The notes under the pieces are model-generated. The model did no database searches and was not told where the DNA came from. It was given only the letters and a program-made list of their open reading frames with translations. From Gammaproteobacteria bacterium (lineage in GTDB: Bacteria; Pseudomonadota; Gammaproteobacteria; SZUA-152), in NCBI GenBank assembly GCA_022627515.1, contig JAKEGK010000113.1, positions 1 through 37,467 on the forward strand: a stretch of DNA of 37,467 nt. The letters are read 5' to 3'. The translations under genes and the position numbers were made by a program. Of this stretch, positions 29,515 through 37,467 are shown piece by piece (position 1 is the first letter of the stretch; every line of letters starts with the position of its first letter).

Positions 29515-29865
29515 ATGAAGAAAATCATTATCGGCATTATGCCACAGGATAGAATCCGTGCCCGTATGTTGGCCATAGCGAAAGGCGAGTATAAACCAAA
29601 ACGCGGTGAGCCAAAGGTGTGGTTCACATCTATGAAATCCCTGGCGGAAGTGCTTAGTGACAAAAACAGGGCGTTACTGCAGACCATTGCAGAACTGGAG
29701 CCGGATTCCCTTCAGGAACTTGCCGATGCCACGGGTAGGCAAACCAGCAATCTATCGCGAACACTAAAAACATTGGAAAGTTATGGTTTTGTGGAGTTGA
29801 AGAAAATTGATAAGACCGTCAAGCCGATTGTAAAGGCCACGGAATTTGAAATACGCGCTGCGTAA
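29515..29865 (+). CDS. TumA-like HTH antitoxin
   Basis: KVWFTSMKSLAEVLSDKNRALLQTIAELEPDSLQELADATGRQTSNLSRTLKTLESYGFVELKK: winged-HTH, 22 bp after the toxin gene. Confidence 0.8.
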   Translation: MKKIIIGIMPQDRIRARMLAIAKGEYKPKRGEPKVWFTSMKSLAEVLSDKNRALLQTIAELEPDSLQELADATGRQTSNLSRTLKTLESYGFVELKKIDKTVKPIVKATEFEIRAA

Positions 29866-29932
29866 TTTTATAAAACATACCGGGTATTTGAGGACAGGCC
29901 ACGTATTCACACCTGGACAAATTCATTTTTAG

Positions 29933-30193
29933 ATGACTAAACCACACAAACACGAAACCAAAACCTGCCCGCGTTGTAAAACCGATTTTGAATGCAAGTC
30001 CGGTTCGGTGTTGTTATGTCAATGTCAGACGATTGTAATAAGCGCAGAGCAACGGGGTTACATCCATGCTTTGTATGACGACTGTCTTTGTATTTCCTGT
30101 TTATATACCCTTCGCGCGGAATACAACCTCAAGCAGCACAACGAAAAGATCCGGAAACATTTAGCGGATACCCATCTGTTTATAGAATCGTGA
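29933..30193 (+). CDS. Cysteine-rich CWC-like protein
   Basis: HETKTCPRCKTDFECKSGSVLLCQCQTI...DDCLCISCL. Confidence 0.75.
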   Translation: MTKPHKHETKTCPRCKTDFECKSGSVLLCQCQTIVISAEQRGYIHALYDDCLCISCLYTLRAEYNLKQHNEKIRKHLADTHLFIES

Positions 30194-30461
30194 ACGTTAT
30201 GTTTTTCATCGCTTGACAGGGTGTGCGGTAAATCGGCAGAGGTTCAGATATTGCCGTGTTAGGTTCGAACACTTTGGTCAAAGAGTTTCCATACCGGCTA
30301 AAATTCGGTGTGTTCGCACTGGCGTGATCACGAATCAAATGAAAGCAGATTAAGAGTTGTAGCCTTCCACAATTGCTCGCAATTGAAGTGGCGCTTGCTG
30401 ATACCAAGCGTTGTCCTTACAATAAACCAAACTAAATTCGTCAATGATAACGAAGTTTCGG

Positions 30462-31046
30462 ATGAAGACCATAAAAAGATGGATCTTATGTTGTTTGTTA
30501 TGGGTGTGTTCTGATCCATGTCTGTCGGCAGAATGGATCAATGTCATACTGCTGCCAGATTCTTTCAATGCTTTTGATTGTCACCAGCCGGGTGTCGAGT
30601 TTAAAGTGGCGGAAAAAAGCAGTGTCGGCATACTCGGCAGGTTCGATTGTGATACAGATCGTTCTACTTATGGAAGTACCAATGAGAGTGTTTCAAATAC
30701 CTTCAGCCGGGTTCTGATTCCATGGCGATATTCCAGGAAAGGCGCGTTTCAGGACGGAACGCTTATACAAGCGCTGGTTGGTGTGGAGAAGAGTAAATTT
30801 CGGTCAGCGTTGGGCTCCAAGGCCGATGTCACTTTCGTGGATTTTGGACTTCATTACGGTTATCAATGGTTCTGGAGCAGTGGCTTTAACGTCTCTGCCA
30901 TGGCGGGTGTGGCCTATTTGGTAGAGACGAACTCCAGTCAGGAAATAGCACAGAACGAAACCAGCGACGTTATTGATTATTTAGAAAAGAATACAGAAAC
31001 GAATATCCATGGTGGAATAGGCGTGATTTTAGGTTGGGTATTTTAA
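30462..31046 (+). CDS. Secreted, possibly outer-membrane beta-barrel protein
   Basis: Signal peptide MKTIKRWILCCLLWVCSDPCLSA; aromatic-rich alternating strands; terminal Phe (GVILGWVF). Confidence 0.6.
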   Translation: MKTIKRWILCCLLWVCSDPCLSAEWINVILLPDSFNAFDCHQPGVEFKVAEKSSVGILGRFDCDTDRSTYGSTNESVSNTFSRVLIPWRYSRKGAFQDGTLIQALVGVEKSKFRSALGSKADVTFVDFGLHYGYQWFWSSGFNVSAMAGVAYLVETNSSQEIAQNETSDVIDYLEKNTETNIHGGIGVILGWVF

Positions 31047-31092
31047 ACGCTAACTCCATGCCGCATAACCGCAACTTAATTCAGGGAAAAAT

Positions 31093-31494
31093 ATGACTAA
31101 TTCAGTCACAAAAGGTGCGCACCATATTGGTCTCACGGTTTCAAAACTGGAAGAAAGCGCCTCTTTCTTTACTTCAATACTTGGGTGGAAAGAGGTAAGA
31201 CGGAACGAAGAATACCCGGCAATATTTGTCAGTGATGGGCATATCATGGTGACGCTCTGGAAAAACAAAGCAGAACCACCGGAGTTTTTTGACAAGAACA
31301 GGAATATCGGTTTGCACCATGTGGCGTTTGTGGTCTCCAGTGAAAATGATCTCAAAATGACGTATGAAAAGCTCAAGAACAACGGAATAGAAATTGAGTT
31401 TGCGCCTGAACTATTAAGGCAAGGACCCGCCACACATATGATGTGTTATGAACCGAGTGGTATACGCATTGAGTTTATTTGGCCGGGAAATTAA
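31093..31494 (+). CDS. VOC family (glyoxalase-like) protein
   Basis: AHHIGLTVSKLEESASFFTSILGWKEV...LHHVAFVVSSENDL...MMCYEPSGIRIEFIWP. Confidence 0.88.
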   Translation: MTNSVTKGAHHIGLTVSKLEESASFFTSILGWKEVRRNEEYPAIFVSDGHIMVTLWKNKAEPPEFFDKNRNIGLHHVAFVVSSENDLKMTYEKLKNNGIEIEFAPELLRQGPATHMMCYEPSGIRIEFIWPGN

Positions 31495-31680
31495 TGCTGT
31501 TGTTATAAACAGTAATAGCAGGGGAGACAGACATCCAGACTGTCGCCTTTAGTTTTTATAGTCGTCCGAGTCCGCTAATCTCTCCTGGCAGCCGTTTCTA
31601 TTAACCACTATAGCCAAACCGATGGCCATAGGGTGCCGGCGCGGCCGGATATAGACAGTCAGGGTCAATAACGGATTAGT

Positions 31681-31875
31681 ATGAGCGGTTACATCTGTCT
31701 GGCGCTTCGTTTTTCGCAACGGACAACGCGGGCGGCGTATCCAGTGGTCGCATATTTCTCCATGGCTAACCTCACCATTTGTAACGCCGCGTCAGTTCCG
31801 GAGCCTGGCGCCATTGCGCCACTGGGTTTAGGTTTGGCAGGTATTGGCATTTCACGCCGGAAAAACGCTTATTAA
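31681..31875 (+). pseudogene. Relic of a PEP-CTERM protein (C-terminal sorting tail only)
   Basis: SVPEPGAIAPLGLGLAGIGISRRKNAY is a canonical PEP-CTERM tail, preceded by a non-secretory-looking 5' part. Confidence 0.6.
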
Positions 31876-31903
31876 AAATAACTATACACCTGTGATTTAC
31901 AGC

Positions 31904-31925
31904 CCCGCCATTCGCGGGATTTTCT
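31904..31925 (+). terminator. Hairpin terminator after PEP-CTERM relic
   Basis: cccgc-cattc-gcggg then attttct. Confidence 0.5.
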
Positions 31926-32320
31926 ATAGCGGTTGATGGATCGTATCAAAGCATCTAGTTGAAAAAATATAATAACAAAATAAAGCACCTGTTATTTATC
32001 CTTTAGAATAACTTTTTAAATCCAGATGAAAAGGGGTGGAAGTCAAATGGCGCTTAGTTAAGTCCATTCTCATTTAAATACCATCAAAACCAAGCGCCAG
32101 GAATTTATCCTGTTTTTGGCTTAACATAAGTGACATTATGTTAGCGGCGCCAGTCGATGGATATAGGTTATTTTCAACGTCTACAATGGGACCGGCCCTG
32201 CTTCTCCGTATACACCTTCTGATATTAACGAAATTCAATTTTTCCTCTGTAACTATATTGAACCGGCGCCCGCGTGGTTGCGACACAAGGATACATCTTA
32301 ATAAGACAAGGAGGCATCAT

Positions 32321-32878
32321 ATGAAATACGTGCAATTTGTGGTTTTCGCAGGTTTGGGTCTGATGGCAGGCATCACTTATGCGGAGCGTGATCACGATAA
32401 ATGGGTAAATATCGACTCTGTAAACATGCCCATTTTAAGAAGTGCCCAAAACGCACAGGGCCAGATCGCCAAAGTCGGCCAGACGGACACATCCAGCGTG
32501 GCCGGAAAAAAAGCAAGCCAGTTGATTGCCAAGGGCAAGGAGCTGCAAAACCAGATCCTGTCAGCCAAGGGCCAGCCATTGTCTGAGCAGCAGCTCGATA
32601 CTTTGAAAGTACTGATTATGGAAATGGATCAGGCCGCGGCCGGTCCCGCTGGCGGCACTCAGGGCGCGTGTTTCAAGAGTTGCGATGACGCCTACGGGAA
32701 GGGTTTTGGTGGGGGCAAGGGCTGGAGCCGCTTTTGGTGCAAGGCCAGTTGCTTTAAGATTAATGTCAATGTTGGCGGGAACAAATCCAAAAGCGGTGTT
32801 GGATCATTATCCGGCGGCGCCACCAATACAGCGCAACCGGCGGCCACGGTGAAAGCAGCGCCGGCGTCCGGAAGCTAG
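32321..32878 (+). CDS. Secreted hypothetical protein with twin CX3C motif and Gly-rich segment
   Basis: RBS aaggagg before the ATG; signal peptide MKYVQFVVFAGLGLMAGITYA; CFKSC-X18-CKASC. Confidence 0.7.
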   Translation: MKYVQFVVFAGLGLMAGITYAERDHDKWVNIDSVNMPILRSAQNAQGQIAKVGQTDTSSVAGKKASQLIAKGKELQNQILSAKGQPLSEQQLDTLKVLIMEMDQAAAGPAGGTQGACFKSCDDAYGKGFGGGKGWSRFWCKASCFKINVNVGGNKSKSGVGSLSGGATNTAQPAATVKAAPASGS

Positions 32879-32956
32879 AGGGCAATCGGCCAGCATAGAC
32901 ACCGCCGTTAAATCACTGCGGATAGATTACATTTCAAAACTTGACGCTCTTGTTCT

Positions 32957-32983
32957 AAGGCAGCGTGCTTCGCACACTGCCTT
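32957..32983 (+). terminator. Terminator-like hairpin
   Basis: aaggcag-c-gtgc-ttc-gcac-a-ctgcctt followed by cctttc. Confidence 0.5.
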
Positions 32984-33538
32984 CCTTTCATAAAGATACC
33001 GGTGCGGTCTATCGGAGAAAAAGCGTCAAAGCTGAATGGCATTAACTTAAGCAAACAAAACAAATTAAATCCCGGTTCCTGGGACGGGATGCAAGACGAA
33101 AAGAAAACATCGTTGGCGGCACAATTGCATGGACGCAGGAAGGACGGGAACGTGGGTATGCGAGGTGGAGCGATTTCCTGAACAAACGCCTATTTCATTG
33201 ACAGTATTTCTCAGTTTTCAAAGTAATCCCCGATGCGTACTCCGGGGTTTTGTCCGGTGGCAGGAAAAATTAATAACAGTAAGATATTATCACGAATATA
33301 TGAACAGTCTCACATTAAAAGCGGTTGCTCTCTTCTGTATCTTGTTATTTATTGAACCCGGTCACCTTTTTTAATCCGCGGTTTGCTAATGTTTGCATAG
33401 AAGAAATTCCTTAACACACCGGACAAACAGGCTGAACAAGGTATTTTTGTACTCGGAATAATTCCGCCTGTTTTAAATTACATAAATATCTGGGGAACTG
33501 GCTTTATCGGTCGTAAATATTTGGCTGGAGGTGTGAGC

Positions 33539-34069
33539 ATGAAGTGCAACATGGTAACCGTTAGCCTGTTCGTTACGATTTCCGCATTCCTGACTTCATG
33601 TGCAGATGGAGGCGGAAGGGTGGAAGGGCTTTTTAATGCCCCGGCGCCCAATTGGAAATTCATCTCCAATGGCGCAGGCGCGGTATTTGAGGTGGCCAGT
33701 CCAGTGCAATCCGCCGCAGACAAGTTGTATTCCCTGTCATTCGCGATGTCGCAGCAGCCTGGTGAATCCCGTGAAGTTGATACACAGTCCTGTCACACGA
33801 ACGGGACCGCGGTAATTACCGTGTTTTCAACAAACGGCAAGGCTCAAAGCGAAATCGACGTAAAACTTGATGGCAGCCCAATCGGCAACCTGACGACCTA
33901 TTTCCCGGATGAAGTACCTGGTTGCAAAACACCGACTGCCAATGGCGTTATAACCCTGATGATACCCGCAGGCAAACATACTCTTGAAGCAGCCAGCCCC
34001 AATCTCACCTGGCCAAGCCACGCCTTTTCCGTAGAAAAATGTGAGTGCATGGTGCTGCCACTGTCCTGA
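33539..34069 (+). CDS. Hypothetical lipoprotein
   Basis: MKCNMVTVSLFVTISAFLTSCADGGG lipobox; internally complete ORF. Confidence 0.65.
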   Translation: MKCNMVTVSLFVTISAFLTSCADGGGRVEGLFNAPAPNWKFISNGAGAVFEVASPVQSAADKLYSLSFAMSQQPGESREVDTQSCHTNGTAVITVFSTNGKAQSEIDVKLDGSPIGNLTTYFPDEVPGCKTPTANGVITLMIPAGKHTLEAASPNLTWPSHAFSVEKCECMVLPLS

Positions 34070-34119
34070 ACGGAAAACAGGTTCAGGCCCGCAGTTCTAA
34101 GGCGTTTTTATCCGTGTGA

Positions 34120-35070
34120 ATAGAAGACAGGCCGGGTGATATTTTCATTGCCATCGCGGGCAGCGGTATTTTTGAAGACGAGACCTATTCGGCCGCCGAG
34201 CTTGGCAAGGTGCTGGACAAATTGCAGCAAAATCCGTTGATGCTGGATCTTGACGCCGAGCGCGAGCTGCGCCTGCGGGAGACGGTGCTGAAAGAACTCT
34301 ACAACCTGATCACCAAAGAGTACGGGGACCAGGAAGAAGAGTCCGGCAAGCACGTGTTCGGGGCGGAAGCCGGTCAGGCAATGCCCCTGACGTTGGCGTC
34401 GGCGCCCAGTCTTTCCGTGAATGTGCTGCCGCTGAAGAGCTTCAGCGCCCCGCTAATCCTGAAGAGTACTTTCGCGTCTGGCGAGGGCCGACCGGAAAGA
34501 AGTGTCGAAGAATGGAAAACCAACGTCAAAGATATCCAGAAGCAATTGGACACGGTGTTGCGCACCAGCGTCGCGGCGCTTAAAACCAAACAACAAATCG
34601 AACCGGTGAATCTGATGGTGGGATCGGGCGGATTATATCTCGACGCCAGCGTCGGGGCATTGCCAAGCACCGAGCCTTACTCGGAGGAAATGCGCAAACG
34701 CGAGATGCGGATGCGCGATGCCGAGATCTTCGCGGCGCGCTCCAAGGGTGTGCTGCAACAGGCGCAGGCCAGCCAGATTACCGCCGGCACTTTCCTCACC
34801 TCCATCCATCCCGACAAGGAAAATCTCAAGCGGTTGACCTTAGGCCTTAACACCTTTATCGAACCGGGCGACTGGCAATTGCAGGTCGATGGCGAAGTGA
34901 AGGGCAAAGTGTCCGAGGAGCAGGCGGTCAACATGATCGGCTTTACCTGGAAGGACAAGCAGGAATGGCGCACGATGAAGGACCTCAAAGTACACATTGA
35001 GCTCTACAATCCGGAAAGCAGCCAGGTGATCCGCTTCCTCATGGCAGAGTCCACTGAGAAGGTAGGCTAG
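34120..35070 (+). CDS. Hypothetical protein; reading frame extends 5' of the annotated GTG without a canonical start
   Basis: Frame open from just after the TGA at 34117: IEDRPGDIFIAIAGSGIFEDETYSAAELGKVLDKLQQNPLMLDLDAERELRLRETVLKEL... ORF track starts at GTG 34210. Confidence 0.55.
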   Translation: MEDRPGDIFIAIAGSGIFEDETYSAAELGKVLDKLQQNPLMLDLDAERELRLRETVLKELYNLITKEYGDQEEESGKHVFGAEAGQAMPLTLASAPSLSVNVLPLKSFSAPLILKSTFASGEGRPERSVEEWKTNVKDIQKQLDTVLRTSVAALKTKQQIEPVNLMVGSGGLYLDASVGALPSTEPYSEEMRKREMRMRDAEIFAARSKGVLQQAQASQITAGTFLTSIHPDKENLKRLTLGLNTFIEPGDWQLQVDGEVKGKVSEEQAVNMIGFTWKDKQEWRTMKDLKVHIELYNPESSQVIRFLMAESTEKVG

Positions 35071-35073
35071 ACT

Positions 35074-35852
35074 ATGTCCTGGTATCCCTCTTCTTACGCT
35101 GACAAGGCCGCGACCAAAGCGGTAACTAAAGCGGCAACCCAGGCTGCAACCAAAACCGCGGCACAAGACGCTTCAAAGCAGCCGGACGACAGCGCGGCAT
35201 ACGCGATACTCGGCGCCGTGCGGCGCTGGACGAAGGCTGCACCAATATACGTTTGTTTACCCAGGCGGCCGGCCCCGTGAAAGCGGCGCTCGCCAAACAG
35301 GACGCCGCCGAAGGCGTGTGCCGGGAACTCGCGGTACGCTGGCTTGCTGCGAAGCAGCGTGGCGAGGACGATACTTTCCTCAACGCGCTGCTGGGACTCG
35401 GCGGCAGCGTCAAGGAGGAAGAATTGAAGAAAGTGGTTGAGGCGTTCAAGGCGATCGGCGACAAAAACATCGTAGAGCAACGCACCTACACTGAGACGCA
35501 ACTCAAGCTGCATTTTCACTCTGTCGCCAAAACCGAAGTGTTGTACGGCCCTTCGCGGATCGACGTGGGACCAAAAGTAGCCGCGGTTGACTGGCTGTTT
35601 TCGCCCGCCGAACGTTGTGAATTCCGGTTCTTCGGCATTCGCGGGATTATTAACCACGCTACAGCGGTTTCTCTCGCGCCGGGAAAGGAAAGCTTTTCCG
35701 ACCCTAATCTCGGCGAGTTTGAATTCACGAACAAGCCCGACAAGCTGGAGAACTTCCTCAACAAACACATCTTCCCCGCTGGCGGCGACGGCCGGGGAAA
35801 GTATATCGGCAGAAAGGAGTTTTACGACATTGAACGAATCTGCTGTGCCTGA
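35074..35852 (+). pseudogene. YopT (peptidase C58)-like cysteine protease, split by a frameshift (35074-35280 / 35253-35852)
   Basis: EGVCRELAVRWLAAKQ (Cys), INHATAVSLAPGKESFSDPNLGEFEF (His, Asp-Pro-Asn). The downstream frame is open upstream of its ATG (RRAALDEGCTNIRLFTQAAGPV). Confidence 0.6.
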
Positions 35853-35918
35853 CCTTTAAACCTGCCGTCACTATCTCTGGCCCAGTGGGCTAGTCTTTTC
35901 GATCTTCGCTATTCCCGG

Positions 35919-36195
35919 TCACGCACAGTGTAAAGAGTTATAGTAGCTTGCCATGATACCCCGGCGGCGAAATATCAATGTAGTATTGTTTTTTGCATAC
36001 CCTGCTATAAGTTTTTGTCCGCTTCTAATTATAGCGCGTGCGGTCCGGCCGAAAGTCGTGAAGCCATCTAACTGAAAATGACTTTCAATAATATTCCGAT
36101 CTGCAATGTCACGTCCTGGCGCCTCACGAATCATCCAGAGTGTGGCGGACCAGATTTCACCATTGCTATGTTCGTAGTGTAAATATCCCTGGAGT
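35919..36195 (-). pseudogene. C-terminal relic of a metallopeptidase (fungalysin M36-like)
   Basis: CPLQGYLHYEHSNGEIWSATLWMIREAPGRDIADRNIIESHFQLDGFTTFGRTARAIIRSGQKLIAGYAKNNTTLIFRRRGI; in-frame stop immediately upstream. Confidence 0.45.
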
Positions 36196-36205
36196 GGACA
36201 AAGTT

Positions 36206-36264
36206 ATCAGGAACAGACCACTATCGTTAAGAATGAACTTAAATCGGTGTGGTCAGTTCCTGAT
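36206..36264. repeat. Long inverted repeat
   Basis: atcaggaacagaccac (36206-36221) / gtggtcagttcctgat (36249-36264): 16 bp arms with one mismatch, 27-nt spacer. Confidence 0.8.
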
Positions 36265-36357
36265 TGCTGTCAAGGCGCATGGTTTAGAGCATAACAGCGC
36301 TGTAAATTACTGCTATTTGTCATTTTGGCTGAAAGCCGATTAATTTGTTTGCGGCTT

Positions 36358-37023
36358 TTAAAACGGTTTAGATGCGCCGATAAAGAAACCGGTTTCGTGC
36401 ATGAGCGAAATATTAACGTTTATCAGAAACGATCCTGCATTAAAATTGGCGCCCAATCGTATGCCGAGAAAATCATCTCTGTCAGCGTCAACGGACTCTA
36501 TTTCCATATCTGACATGAGATTTAATTCAAGGCCGCCATAAAGCTTAATATCATTATTCAACGCCGTTGCTGCAACCACTCCAGCCATAATTGACATTTC
36601 TTCACCTTCAATCTCAGGGCTGCCGCCATAGGACTCGTCAATCAGCAAAAATTGGGCGTATCCATGCAGAGACACTCCTGCATTGTTTGGTATAACTCCG
36701 CGAATACCGGCGCCTAACATAAATCCGGAACCGTCATCAGGAAAATTTTCCACTTCCGCCTCGAGTGTGTAATTGGCGGTTCCATAAATATCGATAGACT
36801 TGTTCATGCCGTACGCGATTGTTGCGCCTAAAAATGTGCGATCGATATCGCCTGATGTTCCATCGACTTCATAATCAACGCTTGAGGCGCCAAAATGCGC
36901 ACTGACTTCCTTGGCGCCTGTTGCGGCTTTTGTCACTGGATTAACAAACAACTCAGCGTTCGCTGCATTGAATCCTGAAATCAGGATAATACCGGCAACA
37001 ATTTTAGATATCTTTTTATTCAT
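36358..37023 (-). CDS. Outer-membrane beta-barrel protein
   Basis: Signal peptide MNKKISKIVAGIILISGFNAANA; alternating beta strands; C-terminal GFFIGASKPF with terminal Phe. Confidence 0.7.
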   Translation of the reverse strand: MNKKISKIVAGIILISGFNAANAELFVNPVTKAATGAKEVSAHFGASSVDYEVDGTSGDIDRTFLGATIAYGMNKSIDIYGTANYTLEAEVENFPDDGSGFMLGAGIRGVIPNNAGVSLHGYAQFLLIDESYGGSPEIEGEEMSIMAGVVAATALNNDIKLYGGLELNLMSDMEIESVDADRDDFLGIRLGANFNAGSFLINVNISLMHETGFFIGASKPF

Positions 37024-37355
37024 TTTTGGTGACTCCTGATCAGATTAGTAATTCGCATAAAAATGCTTTTTTATATCCTAAGAATCCCGATGAACCATGG
37101 AGGAATCTCAGATATCTATTTTCGGACCAAAACAATATTTTGTTACAGATTTTATAATTATTTATTCGAGATCGTGACGGATTTCACACTGCTTGTGTGT
37201 TCGAATAAATAGCGGCTTTGGAAGTCTGTCGAAGCTTTTAAATGTAAAATTTGCGCACTGTTACAGGAAATTTTAAAAACATTCCTGAGGAACAAGGAGG
37301 AACAAGGATCGGACCAACGCAAACTATTGTCACGTTAAAAATTGGCAGTCCATTT

Positions 37356-37456
37356 CCGCCGTTTTACGGCCTTAAACGCCGGTTTTGCGCCGCAAGAAGT
37401 AAAGCTTAAGAATGGATGCAATAAAATTTATAAAGCGAAGGACGTTAAAACGGCGG
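37356..37456. repeat. Perfect 11-bp inverted repeat at the right edge
   Basis: ccgccgtttta (37356-37366) / taaaacggcgg (37446-37456). Confidence 0.5.
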
Positions 37457-37467
37457 GTTTAATCCTG

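Noticed and set aside
30180-30407. 75-aa minus-strand ORF (…GNSLTKVFEPNTAISEPLPIYRTPCQAM…)
   Set aside because: Composition is protein-like and may be a remnant or repeat translation, but I cannot name a family and it lacks supporting context.
28560-30440. Integron cassette array with attC sites
   Set aside because: Small accessory genes suggested cassettes, but no convincing RYYYAAC/GTTRRRY pairs or attC-like hairpins were seen between them.
1-37467. CRISPR arrays, rRNA or tRNA genes
   Set aside because: No regularly spaced short repeats, rRNA signatures or complete tRNA cloverleafs were recognised; only the nrdJ intergenic repeats recur and they are not CRISPR-like.

Overview
This is a mixed chromosomal window from what looks like a gammaproteobacterium. 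I infer that from the class I adenylate cyclase, YqgE, the lptM-lysA pair and a split NrdJ. Core-like blocks are: isoquinoline 1-oxidoreductase-type IorA/IorB (5680-8393), an OmpA-family lipoprotein, yqgE-Rieske-DUF3047, a GGDEF-like protein, cyaA, an alpha/beta hydrolase, lptM-lysA, a methyltransferase, a rhodanese, and a class II ribonucleotide reductase split into NrdJa (with an intein) and NrdJb. The rest is accessory. The left end has a probable group II intron ribozyme fragment, an IS transposase, an Rpn-family nuclease and an orphan HTH antitoxin-like gene. An AT-rich island (~24.9-30.2 kb) has a pentapeptide/membrane protein split at a perfect -1 slippery heptamer, a tightly overlapping three-gene module (TIGR04255-like, a hypothetical, and a C/H-motif DUF7689-like protein), and a TumE/TumA-like toxin-antitoxin pair with a palindromic operator. 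The right end has a relic PEP-CTERM tail, a secreted twin-CX3C protein, a frameshifted YopT (C58)-like cysteine protease, a relic metallopeptidase tail next to a long inverted repeat, and an outer-membrane protein. The strongest leads are the intein ending in Gly-Gln, the slippery-site fusion, the three-gene module and the YopT-like protein. All family calls come from reading motifs; no database search was run.
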